Source of the DNA: Ureibacillus endophyticus
GTDB taxonomy: Bacteria > Bacillota > Bacilli > Bacillales_A > Planococcaceae
Length of the DNA stretch: 64,000 nucleotides
Assembly (NCBI RefSeq): GCF_003628435.1
Contig: NZ_RBZN01000016.1
Span: forward strand, 1 to 64,000
Direction: 5' to 3'
This document shows positions 17,967 through 26,295 of the stretch, one piece after another. The translations under genes and the position numbers were made by a program. Every line of letters starts with the position of its first letter. The stretch's first letter is position 1. Under the pieces are notes generated by a model. The model was not told the DNA's origin, did not search any database, and was given only the letters and a program-made list of their open reading frames with translations.

Positions 17967-18386
17967 ATGGGAAACTTGTTTAAAGGGGCAGATTTATTAG
18001 AGGTTGTTACATTGGGGAAAAAACCACCTAACTGTGATATAACTTTACAAATCGAAGCAACCTATGCATCAGATGGTGTTGCACGAGGCGTATGGAAAGT
18101 TGATGAAAAATTTTTAAATGGCATTGGTGTCACAATGGGAGGTTTCGTCGCTTCTGCTGCAGATATTATCATGGCTTACGCTGTTTCATCGAAGCTCAAC
18201 TCTAATCAATCCTTCGCTTCGATTGACCTTCATACAACGTTTCATCGACCTGTTTTACCTGGTGAAGTCACGATAGAAGCGAAAGTTGAGCGAATGGGAA
18301 CTAAAACAGCCTACCTTGTTGCTGAACTATTCCAAAATGGCAAAAAAGTATCTAGTGTTGTATCCTCAGTGATCATTCTATCTTAA
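17967..18386 (+). CDS. PaaI-type hotdog-fold thioesterase
   Basis: Small acyl-CoA thioesterase-like protein, 139 aa. The hotdog core is marked by GIGVTMGGFVASAADIIMAYAV, where the usual HGG motif reads MGG, followed by SIDLHTTFHRPVLPGEVTIEAKV. The helix lacks the common His before GG, so activity may differ from PaaI. Start set at 17967 because AAGGGGGAAC precedes that ATG; an upstream in-frame ATG lacks a ribosome site. Monocistronic, convergent with the E2 gene. Substrate unknown. Confidence 0.75.
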   Translation: MGNLFKGADLLEVVTLGKKPPNCDITLQIEATYASDGVARGVWKVDEKFLNGIGVTMGGFVASAADIIMAYAVSSKLNSNQSFASIDLHTTFHRPVLPGEVTIEAKVERMGTKTAYLVAELFQNGKKVSSVVSSVIILS

Positions 18387-18399
18387 TAAAAACGAAAAT

Positions 18400-18441
18400 A
18401 AGCTCAATTCCTCAAATGAAAACCTTTGAGAAATTGAGCTT
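18400..18441. terminator. Bidirectional terminator between thioesterase and E2 genes
   Basis: A 16-bp stem with one mismatch (AAGCTCAATT.CTCAAA and complement), T4 on the plus side and an A-rich stretch on the other. Confidence 0.8.
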
Positions 18442-18445
18442 TTCA

Positions 18446-19657
18446 TTATGTTAATTCCAAGAATAATAAACTTGGTGTTTCAATTAATTCTTTAAATTTA
18501 TTAGTAAATGCCACAGCTGTACCGCCATCAGCTACACGATGGTCAAAAGACATGGAGATATTCATCATCGAACGGATGACAATTTCATCCTTATCATTTA
18601 CTACTGGCATTTTCTTTGTTTTATGAAATGCCATCAATCCCGTTTCTGGATAATTGATTATAGGTGTTGCCCCAACACTACCTAATGGACCAACATTACT
18701 TATCGTAAATGTGCTACCTGTCATTTCAGATACAGATAACTTCCCTTCTTGTGCCTTCTTTGTTAACGTTTTCATTTCTTCATGAATTTGCTTTAATGAT
18801 TTTTGAGTTACATCCTTTAATACCGGTACAATTAGTCCCTGCTCTGTATCAGTAGCAAGCCCCATATGAATCGCTTTTTCTAAACGAATGACTTCATTAT
18901 CTTCATCTACTTTCGCATTGAATATCGGGAAGTCTTTTAATGCAATTGCCAATGCCTTAATGAAAAATGCAACAACAGAAACATTCGTATTTGTTCGCTT
19001 TAATTCTTCGCGGAAAGCTAATAAATTCGTCATATCGATTTCTTCAAAATGTGTGACATGTGGAATTGTAAATAAAGACTTTGTCATTTTTTTTGCGATT
19101 TGTTTTCGGATACCCTTAAACGGAATAACATCCGCTTCTTCTTCAACCACTTTAACAATTTTTTCTTCTACTACAGGAACTATATTCGGTTCTTTTTGCG
19201 CTTTTAGATATTGATAGATGTCTTCTTCTAGTACTCGACCAGCTGGACCTGTTCCCTTTACTAGAGTGATATCTACATCGTTTTCTCTTGCAATTTTCCG
19301 TGTATATGGAGTAGCAATGATAACGCCAATTCTACTTTTGGGTTCACTTTGAGTTACAGTACTTTCTTTTTCCAGTGGTATTTTAATAGGTTGAATTTCT
19401 TTTGTTTCTACCTTCTTTGCTCCCACTTCTTCGATGATTAATATCGTTGTCCCTACTGTAATTGTTGATCCTTCCTCAACTAGAATATCCTTTACTATAC
19501 CGGCTGAAGGTGATGGTAATTCCGTAACCATCTTCTCTGTTTGTACTTCCAACAAAGGTTGATCTACTGCAACTTGGTCACCCTTTTTTACAAAAAAGGT
19601 GAGAATTTCCCCTTCATGAATCCCTTCACCTACATCGTGAAATTTCATTTCAACCAT
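18446..19657 (-). CDS. 2-oxoacid dehydrogenase E2 (dihydrolipoamide acyltransferase)
   Basis: Core acyltransferase of a pyruvate/branched-chain 2-oxoacid dehydrogenase complex, 403 aa. One lipoyl domain (residues 1-78, lipoylated Lys42 in TEKMV), a Glu/Val-rich linker, a peripheral subunit-binding domain (about 112-150, TPYTRKIARENDVD and GTGPAGRVLEEDI) and the catalytic domain (about 170-403) with the active-site HRVADGG, His373. Starts ATG after GGGGGTG. It is the last gene of the E1a-E1b-E2 operon, 11 bases from E1b. No E3 (lipoamide dehydrogenase) gene follows, so E3 must come from elsewhere. Pyruvate versus branched-chain specificity cannot be settled from sequence alone. Confidence 0.9.
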   Translation of the reverse strand: MVEMKFHDVGEGIHEGEILTFFVKKGDQVAVDQPLLEVQTEKMVTELPSPSAGIVKDILVEEGSTITVGTTILIIEEVGAKKVETKEIQPIKIPLEKESTVTQSEPKSRIGVIIATPYTRKIARENDVDITLVKGTGPAGRVLEEDIYQYLKAQKEPNIVPVVEEKIVKVVEEEADVIPFKGIRKQIAKKMTKSLFTIPHVTHFEEIDMTNLLAFREELKRTNTNVSVVAFFIKALAIALKDFPIFNAKVDEDNEVIRLEKAIHMGLATDTEQGLIVPVLKDVTQKSLKQIHEEMKTLTKKAQEGKLSVSEMTGSTFTISNVGPLGSVGATPIINYPETGLMAFHKTKKMPVVNDKDEIVIRSMMNISMSFDHRVADGGTAVAFTNKFKELIETPSLLFLELT

Positions 19658-19668
19658 CTTTACACCCC

Positions 19669-20646
19669 CTAGAAATAAATTGCCTTTTCAATCGCTTCCA
19701 TTACACGATCAGGCGTTGGTAAATAATGATCTTCTAAAGCAAAGAATGGGACGTGTACATCCGCACCAGTTACACGCTGAATTGGTGCTTTCATATATAA
19801 GAATGAAGTATCGTTAATAATTGAAATAATATCGTTGCCTAAACCACCTGTCGCATGTGCTTCATGGACAATAACACAACGACCTGTTTTTTGAACAGAC
19901 TCTGCAATAATGTCTTTATCAATTGGATATAGTGTACGTAAATCGATAATTTCACAACTAATTAGTTTCTTTTCGGCTTCCATTGCTGCCTTTTCAAGTA
20001 CCGGCATCATTGCACCCCAACCAATTAATGTGATGTCTTCTCCTTCTTTACGTTTAACGCCCTTTCCAATCTCCACTGAATATTTTCCTTCCGGCACTTC
20101 ACCGCGCACAGAACGATATAGTCTTAAAGATTCCATAAACAACACCGGATCTGGATCTTCAATTGCTGAAATTAACAATCCCTTTGCATCATATGGAGTT
20201 GAAGGACAAACTACTTTTATCCCTGGCATATGTGTAAATAATGCCTCTGTACTGTCTGAATGAATTTCCGGAGCACGAACACCCGCTCCATATGGCGCAC
20301 GAATCACTAACGGAACTGAGTATGCTCCCATTGTTCGATATCGCATACGAGTAGCATGCGTCATGATTTGTTCATAGGCAGGATAAATGAATCCCATAAA
20401 TTGAATTTCTGCAATTGGCAATAAACCATTCATCGCCATCCCTACTGAAGAGCCAATAATACCCGCTTCACTTAATGGTGTATCAATCACTCGGCTTTCT
20501 CCAAACTCTTCTTGTAAACCGTCTGTTGCACGGAATACTCCACCATTTTTTCCAACATCTTCACCGAGAACAAGTACTTCATCTCGTTCTCTTAGCATTG
20601 TACGCATACCATCTGTGATTGCTTGAATTAATGTTAATGATTGCAT
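19669..20646 (-). CDS. 2-oxoacid dehydrogenase E1 beta subunit
   Basis: Beta subunit of the thiamin-diphosphate-dependent E1, 325 aa, full length. Family landmarks are GEDVGKNGGVFRAT near residue 27, the TPLSEAGIIGSSVGMAM block near 56, the glutamate-containing EIQFMGFIYPAYEQ (about 79-92) and HEAHATGGLG in the C-terminal transketolase domain (about 262-271). It overlaps the E1 alpha gene by 13 bases, so translation is coupled; its ribosome site GAGGTGA lies inside the alpha gene. Forms the alpha2beta2 heterotetramer with the upstream gene product. Confidence 0.92.
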   Translation of the reverse strand: MQSLTLIQAITDGMRTMLRERDEVLVLGEDVGKNGGVFRATDGLQEEFGESRVIDTPLSEAGIIGSSVGMAMNGLLPIAEIQFMGFIYPAYEQIMTHATRMRYRTMGAYSVPLVIRAPYGAGVRAPEIHSDSTEALFTHMPGIKVVCPSTPYDAKGLLISAIEDPDPVLFMESLRLYRSVRGEVPEGKYSVEIGKGVKRKEGEDITLIGWGAMMPVLEKAAMEAEKKLISCEIIDLRTLYPIDKDIIAESVQKTGRCVIVHEAHATGGLGNDIISIINDTSFLYMKAPIQRVTGADVHVPFFALEDHYLPTPDRVMEAIEKAIYF

Positions 20647-21716
20647 GATGCTTCACCTCGCAAATGTGTCAGATAGGCATTTTTTTGTTCTTGAATAGTC
20701 CATGTAGGTTCAGCAAAGATATGATCAAATAAATCGCTTACATTTGGACTTGGCATAGCTTCCATTTCGATAACTGCTTGATTTATTTCTTCCTCTACTA
20801 ATTGCTTTTGATTTTCAACCCATTCATCGTCCCAGTACCCGTAATTTTTCATAAACTTTTCAACTCGAGTAACTGGATCAAATTCACGGCGCTTTTCACT
20901 TTCTTCTTGATTTCGATATTTTGTAGGGTCATCTGCTGTTGTATGTGCACCATATCTCCACGTCACAGCTTCAATTAATGTTGGACCATGACCATTTCGA
21001 GCTCGTTCTAACGCCTTTAACGTTTCAAAATAAACGACAAAAATATCATTTCCATCAATTCTTACACCTGGAATAGCATATGCAGCGGATTTTTGTGCGA
21101 TTGTTTTGGAGTTCATTTGCTTTTCAATCGGAACTGAGATGGCATAGCTATTGTTTTGGTTAAAAAATACAACTGGCGCTTTAAACACACTAGCAAAGTT
21201 CATCCCTTCATGGAAATCCCCCTCAGATGTCGCACCATCCCCGAAATAACAAATGACTGCATTATTAGTACCTTTATATTTCTCTGCCATGGCAGTTCCT
21301 GCAGCTAATGGAAGTTGAGTTGCAATTGGAACCGATGGAGGAACAATATGTTTCCCTTTCGGAGGAACCCCACCTTCAACTCTTCCTTTCCAGTAAGCTA
21401 AAATTGTTGGTAAAGAATGACCAAACGTTATACTTGCCGCGTGATCACGGTAAGTTGGATACATCCAATCATTTTCTTTTAATGCCATTGCACTTCCTAC
21501 TTGAGCCCCTTCTTGCCCTTCAAACATTGCATACGTTCCAATTCGACCTTGTCGCTGTAAGTTTTTTGCTTTGCGGTCAAACGTTCTCACTCTAATTAAA
21601 TGACGATAAAAAGTTAAAACTAAATCACGAGTTATTTTATCTTTATAGTCTTCTAAAATTAAAAAGCCATCCTTATCAACAATCTGTTGCATTGGAAAAT
21701 CTTTTTCATATCCCAT
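20634..21716 (-). CDS. 2-oxoacid dehydrogenase E1 alpha subunit
   Basis: Thiamin-binding subunit of the E1 decarboxylase, 360 aa. The ThDP motif GDGATSEGDFHEGMNFA...NN is clear at about residues 159-190, and the phosphorylation-loop-type RYGAHTTADDPTKYR at about 260-274. The N-terminal region resembles Bacillus PdhA more than BkdAA, but the N-terminal half also fits broad-specificity E1 enzymes. First gene of a three-gene operon; ribosome site GAGGTGA. The Lrp-type gene lies 207 bases upstream with its own terminator, so the operon has its own promoter in that gap. Confidence 0.9.
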   Translation of the reverse strand: MGYEKDFPMQQIVDKDGFLILEDYKDKITRDLVLTFYRHLIRVRTFDRKAKNLQRQGRIGTYAMFEGQEGAQVGSAMALKENDWMYPTYRDHAASITFGHSLPTILAYWKGRVEGGVPPKGKHIVPPSVPIATQLPLAAGTAMAEKYKGTNNAVICYFGDGATSEGDFHEGMNFASVFKAPVVFFNQNNSYAISVPIEKQMNSKTIAQKSAAYAIPGVRIDGNDIFVVYFETLKALERARNGHGPTLIEAVTWRYGAHTTADDPTKYRNQEESEKRREFDPVTRVEKFMKNYGYWDDEWVENQKQLVEEEINQAVIEMEAMPSPNVSDLFDHIFAEPTWTIQEQKNAYLTHLRGEASCNH

Positions 21717-21887
21717 ATAAGATCACCTCATTAATTTGAGATTTAAGTCAATTTTTAGATAATTATAAATCTTTAGTGGAATCTTCTATATAACAAAAAG
21801 AACGATTTTAAGAGCAATATTTTACATGATGTAGAATTTTTACAAATATTTTATACATTTTGTTTTTTGTTTATTTTCATAAAAAAA

Positions 21888-21912
21888 CGACTTTCAACAT
21901 ATGCGAAAGTCG
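21888..21912 (-). terminator. Terminator of the Lrp gene
   Basis: An 8-bp perfect stem CGACTTTC/GAAAGTCG with a 9-nt loop, followed by U7 on the minus strand, separating the Lrp gene from the E1-E2 operon. Confidence 0.8.
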
Positions 21913-21923
21913 ACTCTTTTATG

Positions 21924-22379
21924 TTATTCAAATTTGTTATCAACAGAAGGGAGAATATTCTTTCCAGTTATCGGTGATTTAAGAACGATAGATGAATTAA
22001 TATTTCCATATTTTAATAGTTCGTCACTTACCTTACGTAGGTGCTCCATATCATTAACTGCAACTTTTAATAAATAATCCACTACTCCTGTAATTCTGTG
22101 ACATTCAATGATATCAGGGTGGTCGACTATAAAACTCTCAAATTCAGAATATGGCACCTTCACTTGACTTACTTGAATAAATAACAGCAATTCACGCCCT
22201 ACTTTAGGTGGAGGAACAATGGCACTGATTTTAGAAATAATGCCTTTTTCCATTAATCTTGTTAGTCGCTCGGTCACACTCGGACGGCTTAAGGATAATG
22301 CCTTCGATAGCTCACTCACTGTTATTCTACCGTCATTTTGGAGAATCTCTAATAATTGTATGTCAATACTATCCATCAT
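21924..22379 (-). CDS. Lrp/AsnC family transcriptional regulator
   Basis: Feast/famine regulator of 151 aa: N-terminal helix-turn-helix (ITVSELSKALSLSRPSVTERLTRL, residues about 19-42) and a C-terminal RAM effector domain (about 66-145, with the conserved GVVDYLLKVAV core). These proteins usually sense amino acids; being just upstream of a 2-oxoacid dehydrogenase operon, it may sense a branched-chain or related amino acid, which is inference. Two adjacent ATG codons follow GGGAGGG; either could be used. Confidence 0.88.
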   Translation of the reverse strand: MMDSIDIQLLEILQNDGRITVSELSKALSLSRPSVTERLTRLMEKGIISKISAIVPPPKVGRELLLFIQVSQVKVPYSEFESFIVDHPDIIECHRITGVVDYLLKVAVNDMEHLRKVSDELLKYGNINSSIVLKSPITGKNILPSVDNKFE

Positions 22380-22718
22380 TTTCCCTCCCTTCTGTTACCT
22401 TTATATTGAAGAAAAAATTAATTTAGAACCACCGCTCTATTGTAAGCGCATTCAAAAACACTCTAAAATCAATAATAACATTCCTATATAGAACTAGTAA
22501 ACTTTTGCTTCATATTAGCAATTTATTTCTGTATAATAACCATTTGTCAGCGCATTTTTTCGGTTTCATCACAATAATCTATTTTTGGTGAATTATTTGC
22601 TCGAAGTCTTTGCAAAATAATTGAAGTGATGCTGTTTTTGTTATTTAATAGAAAAGGTAATTTATAGAAGAATCATATGATTGTTTCTTCTGGATTTTAA
22701 AAAAATAGGAGGCAAAAA
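22380..22718. promoter_or_regulatory. Divergent intergenic region with candidate exporter promoter
   Basis: This 339-bp AT-rich gap separates the Lrp gene from the plus-strand exporter. On the plus strand TTGAAG (22621-22626) and TTTAAT (22644-22649) are 17 bp apart, a fair sigma-A promoter placed 70 bases before the exporter ATG. I see no gene, RNA or clear operator in the rest. Confidence 0.4.
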
Positions 22719-24173
22719 ATGAATATTGAAGCTCAAATGAGTCGAACTAAGGACGAAGCAACGGAGCAATATAAAGTGTTTCCTATTATCGTCTCTTTTT
22801 TGATTGCCGGATTTATCGGATTATTTAGCGAAACTGCTTTGAATATGGCTTTAGGTACTCTAATAGTGGATTTTAATATCCATGAAACGACCGTACAATG
22901 GCTTACAACCGGCTTTTTATTAACACTGGGAATTCTTGTTCCTGTATCTGGTTTAATTTTGCAGTGGTTCACAACGAGGCAATTGTTTATTGTTTCCATT
23001 AGTTTATCCATTGTAGGTACTTTTATCGCTGCGATTGCTCCTTCCTTCGCATTCTTAATGATTGCACGTGTCGTTCAAGCAATGGGAACTGCATTAATGT
23101 TACCGCTTATGTTTAACACCATTCTATTAATTGTTCCTCCATATAAAAGAGGAAAAATTATGGGATTAATGGGTCTTGTCATTTCCTTTTCTCCAGCTGT
23201 CGGACCAACATTTTCTGGTCTAATCCTTAAAACACTAACTTGGCATTATATTTTCTGGTTCTCTTTACCGGTGCTTGTGATTGCTCTTGTATTTGGCATT
23301 ATCTACATGCAAAATGTCTCAACACCTACAAAACCTAAAATTGATATTTTATCGATTATTTTATCTACAATTGGTTTTGGTGGTGTAGTTTACGGCTTCA
23401 GTATTGCTGGTGAAGGTGGTTGGGGAGATTCAATTGTAATTACTTCTATTATCGTGGGAGTAATTGGACTACTTCTTTTTGGCATTCGACAAACAAAAAT
23501 GAAACAGCCAATGTTAAATTTAGGTGCATTCAAGTACCCAATGTTTGTGATTGGTTTAATTCTCGTTTTAATTTGTATGATGGTTATTCTTTCTTCCATG
23601 ATTGTTTTACCATTATACTTACAAAACTCACTGGCACTAAGTACCTTTGCAGCAGGTTTATTATTATTACCTGGTGGAATTGTAAACGGATTGCTATCTC
23701 CTGTAATGGGAAATCTATTTGATAAGTTTGGACCAAAATGGCTTGTTATTCCTGGTATTATCATTGTTACAGGTTCATTAGTTGGTTTTTCAACAATTGA
23801 TTTAGATACATCTTCTGGATTTTTGATTGCTATGCATATCTTAATGATGGTGGGTGTTTCAATGATTATGATGCCAGCTCAAACAAATGGCTTAAACCAA
23901 TTACCTCGTGAGCTATATCCAGATGGAACTGCAATCATGAACACACTTCAACAAGTTTCAGGAGCGATTGGTACAGCTGTAGCCATTTCGATTTTATCTT
24001 CTGGTACTGAAAGATATTTAAAATCTGTTACAGATGCAACAAACCCACTAAATCAACTACTTGCCTTTACTTCAGGTGTTCAAGATGCCTTTATCTTCGC
24101 AATTATCGTTGCAATTGTTGGTTTAATTGTTAGTATCTTTATTAAAAGAGTTCATGTAGAAGGTCATCATTAA
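22719..24173 (+). CDS. DHA2-family (14-TM) multidrug MFS exporter
   Basis: Drug:proton antiporter of the EmrB/QacA type, 484 aa with 14 hydrophobic segments. Motifs as in its neighbour at 13592-15076: WFTTRQLF after TM2, motif C-like SPAVGPTFSGLI near residue 166, and MMPAQTNGLNQLPRELYPDGTAIMNTLQQ near 392. The two intact exporters clearly descend from one ancestor. Ribosome site AGGAGG before the ATG. No regulator is adjacent; the nearest upstream gene is the divergent Lrp gene. Confidence 0.88.
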   Translation: MNIEAQMSRTKDEATEQYKVFPIIVSFLIAGFIGLFSETALNMALGTLIVDFNIHETTVQWLTTGFLLTLGILVPVSGLILQWFTTRQLFIVSISLSIVGTFIAAIAPSFAFLMIARVVQAMGTALMLPLMFNTILLIVPPYKRGKIMGLMGLVISFSPAVGPTFSGLILKTLTWHYIFWFSLPVLVIALVFGIIYMQNVSTPTKPKIDILSIILSTIGFGGVVYGFSIAGEGGWGDSIVITSIIVGVIGLLLFGIRQTKMKQPMLNLGAFKYPMFVIGLILVLICMMVILSSMIVLPLYLQNSLALSTFAAGLLLLPGGIVNGLLSPVMGNLFDKFGPKWLVIPGIIIVTGSLVGFSTIDLDTSSGFLIAMHILMMVGVSMIMMPAQTNGLNQLPRELYPDGTAIMNTLQQVSGAIGTAVAISILSSGTERYLKSVTDATNPLNQLLAFTSGVQDAFIFAIIVAIVGLIVSIFIKRVHVEGHH

Positions 24174-24176
24174 AGG

Positions 24177-24206
24177 AGTCGACTGAAAAAGTCTTTTGAG
24201 ACGACT
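24177..24206 (+). terminator. Terminator of the plus-strand exporter
   Basis: Stem AGTCG.CT.AAAA with complement and 4-nt loop, followed by ACTTTTC, immediately after the stop codon. Confidence 0.6.
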
Positions 24207-24236
24207 ACTTTTCGCTATCACTTTCATCGCAGAAGT

Positions 24237-24271
24237 AACCCCCCAAGAATGTGAAAAATTCTTGGGGGGTT
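24237..24271. terminator. Strong hairpin terminator between convergent exporter and exporter remnant
   Basis: A 14-bp perfect GC-rich stem (AACCCCCCAAGAAT and complement) with a 7-nt loop; U-rich downstream on the plus side. Confidence 0.8.
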
Positions 24272-24275
24272 CATT

Positions 24276-24627
24276 TTACATTTTTTCATATGGCACTGGC
24301 TTTTTTAATGGTGTAAACAAAGTAATAACCAACGCAACAATCGCTAATATCATCATAAAATAATAGGATTTCCCCGAAGCAAAGATTGAAGCAAGTGCCT
24401 TCAAATTTTCTGTTACACCTTGATTAACTAAATTCCCAGCATAATCAGTGGCTTGTGCTGTATAAATAGTTACAACAACTGCCGTCCCAATAGCCCCAGC
24501 AATTTGACGTACCGTATTGTTTACAGCAGTCCCATGCGTAACAAGTTCCTTTGGCAATGCATTTAATCCTGCTGTGTTCAAAGGCATTGTAATAAAACTT
24601 AATCCAATACGTAACTTAGGGAGGAAT
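24276..24627 (-). pseudogene. 3' remnant of a DHA2 MFS exporter
   Basis: Only the last about 115 codons of a third 14-TM exporter remain. The reading frame continues upstream of the first ATG (24587) as LRIGLSFIT, matching RMFGMSLVM of the intact paralogue, then loses similarity at about 24616 and meets a stop. The retained part covers the final two to three transmembrane segments, including LPKELVTHGTAVNNTVRQIAG. There is no promoter or ribosome site that would make a useful 103-aa protein, so it is best read as a 5'-deleted gene. Its strong terminator is still in place. It is closer to the copy at 13592 than to the adjacent plus-strand exporter. Confidence 0.8.
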
Positions 24628-24876
24628 TTATACCTACCTTTTTATTATCTATCACCTAAGAAAACTTCCCCAATCAATGTGCTAGTCCACATTAAACTGC
24701 CGTAATAGGCATACACTGAACTATCTATTTGGACAATCTATTAGTATTTAAGGACAACCCCCACGCAAATACACCATTATCCCATTTAACTAATTTCAAA
24801 CAAACTACTCTAAAAAGTTGGGAGTTACCTCGATAATTAGCATTCTTCAAGTTAAAAAAAAGAAAGGAATTATTAA

Positions 24877-25791
24877 ATGTTTCAATTATCGTTATTTACC
24901 CTCCTAGTAGGCTTGTTTTTATTTGGGATGTTTTTATTAAGAAAGGGGCTTTTTAATCTATCATCCAAAAGACTAGAAAAGGCGCTCGTCACTTTAACGA
25001 ATAAACCATGGAAGGGACTTTTACTTGGAATCTTTGTAACAGCTATTCTACAAAGCAGTTCTGCTGTTTCGATCATCACAATTGGATTAGTTGCTGCAAA
25101 GGTTATTAGTTTCTCACAATCTATCGGCGTTATATTAGGAGCGAATATTGGCACTACGGTAACGGCTGAACTAATTACATTAAATATCGATTCATTAATC
25201 ATCCCATTAGCAATATTCGGCATACATCTCTTGCTATTTAAGAAACTACGTAACTCCGGTTTAGCGTTAATCGGAATAGCTGCCATTTTTGGAGCTATGT
25301 GGGGATTTGAAAAACTAGCCACACCTTTAAGAGAATTGGAATATATCGATAAAATCTTCCTCATGCTTGATGGAAACCTCTTTTATGCGGTATTAGCAGG
25401 AGCAATACTTACTGCCTTAATTCAATCAAGTACAGCAACAACTGGCATAATGATGGGGTTTCTTGCTGCTGGAACTTTGAATTTAGATACAGGTGTTGCC
25501 ATTGTTCTTGGCGCAAATATCGGTACTTGTTTTGATTCATGGCTTGCTTCATTAGGTTCTGGTAGAGAGGGTAAACTTACGGCATATTCACATATATGGC
25601 TAAATGTTATAGGCGTTGCGCTTTTCTATCCGTTCATAGGAGTATTGGCGTCGATTGGTTCCAATTTATCTCGATACCCTGACGTACAACTAGCACACAT
25701 AAGTGTGATTTTTAATGTAGTAAGTTCATTAATGGTACTCCCATTCACCAAACAGTTTGCCAATTTCATCGAAAAAGCTCATGGCAGATAA
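24877..25791 (+). CDS. Na/Pi cotransporter family protein (YqeW-like)
   Basis: Membrane protein of 304 aa with about eight hydrophobic segments and the internal duplication typical of the NptA/PNaS family: the QSSSA repeat (AILQSSSAVSIITIG, near residue 61) and its second copy (ALIQSSTATTGIMMG, near 187), each followed by a GANIGT motif (about 89 and 210). Predicted sodium-phosphate symport or a related solute. It lacks the C-terminal PhoU-like domain of longer relatives, as does YqeW. ATG with AAAGGA. Single-gene unit with a shared terminator downstream. Confidence 0.88.
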   Translation: MFQLSLFTLLVGLFLFGMFLLRKGLFNLSSKRLEKALVTLTNKPWKGLLLGIFVTAILQSSSAVSIITIGLVAAKVISFSQSIGVILGANIGTTVTAELITLNIDSLIIPLAIFGIHLLLFKKLRNSGLALIGIAAIFGAMWGFEKLATPLRELEYIDKIFLMLDGNLFYAVLAGAILTALIQSSTATTGIMMGFLAAGTLNLDTGVAIVLGANIGTCFDSWLASLGSGREGKLTAYSHIWLNVIGVALFYPFIGVLASIGSNLSRYPDVQLAHISVIFNVVSSLMVLPFTKQFANFIEKAHGR

Positions 25792-25794
25792 TAA

Positions 25795-25836
25795 AAAAAG
25801 TCTTAATCTCCCGGGTCGGAAGAATTAAGACTTTTT
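25795..25836. terminator. Bidirectional terminator, Na/Pi and DUF2294 genes
   Basis: A 13-bp perfect stem (AAAAAGTCTTAAT and complement) with a 16-nt loop, A and T runs on both sides, between convergent genes. Confidence 0.85.
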
Positions 25837-25841
25837 ATTCG

Positions 25842-26204
25842 TTACAATTTGCTTTGTAGATCACTGGCTAGTTTAAAAATGATTACTCGTTCTCCCGTTT
25901 GTGTACTAAGATCCGTGTGAAAACTTAATACTTCTTCCCCTGTTATCGTTAGGATAATTTCTTTTAACTCATCCAAACCGGATTCAACTAAACTGTTACG
26001 ATGTTCTTTTACAGATAACAATCCATCTTTATCCTGACATACTGTATATTCTGCAGCAGTTAGTATCCCTTGAAGATTGACAATGATCATATCTCGTAAA
26101 ATATCCGATTTAACAGATACAGAACCTCGTCCAAGATAACTTTTCTCCCAATGTGTTAAAGCTTTGCTTATTTCAGCTTCGACTGTTCCTTTTGTTTTAT
26201 CCAT
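25842..26204 (-). CDS. DUF2294 family protein
   Basis: Cytoplasmic protein of 120 aa matching DUF2294: an N-terminal helix (TKGTVEAEISKALTHWEKSYLGRG), a short beta-rich middle and the C-terminal GEEVLSFHTDLSTQTGERVIIFKL. No catalytic motif is known. It is the third gene in line behind dabB and dabA, 91 bases after dabA with its own ribosome site (AAAGGA), so a connection with inorganic-carbon uptake is plausible but unproven. Confidence 0.7.
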   Translation of the reverse strand: MDKTKGTVEAEISKALTHWEKSYLGRGSVSVKSDILRDMIIVNLQGILTAAEYTVCQDKDGLLSVKEHRNSLVESGLDELKEIILTITGEEVLSFHTDLSTQTGERVIIFKLASDLQSKL

Positions 26205-26295
26205 ACCGATTCCTTTTCCTTTTTTATATTACATTCAGAGTTGGCCAAATTTAGCCTGAAGTATTCAATCTTTTCCTGAAAACGACACCCTATCG

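Noticed and set aside
17967-18386. The first thioesterase as PaaI
   Set aside because: It lacks the HGG motif and is 36 kb from the paaK promoter; the gene at 54091-54516 fits PaaI better.
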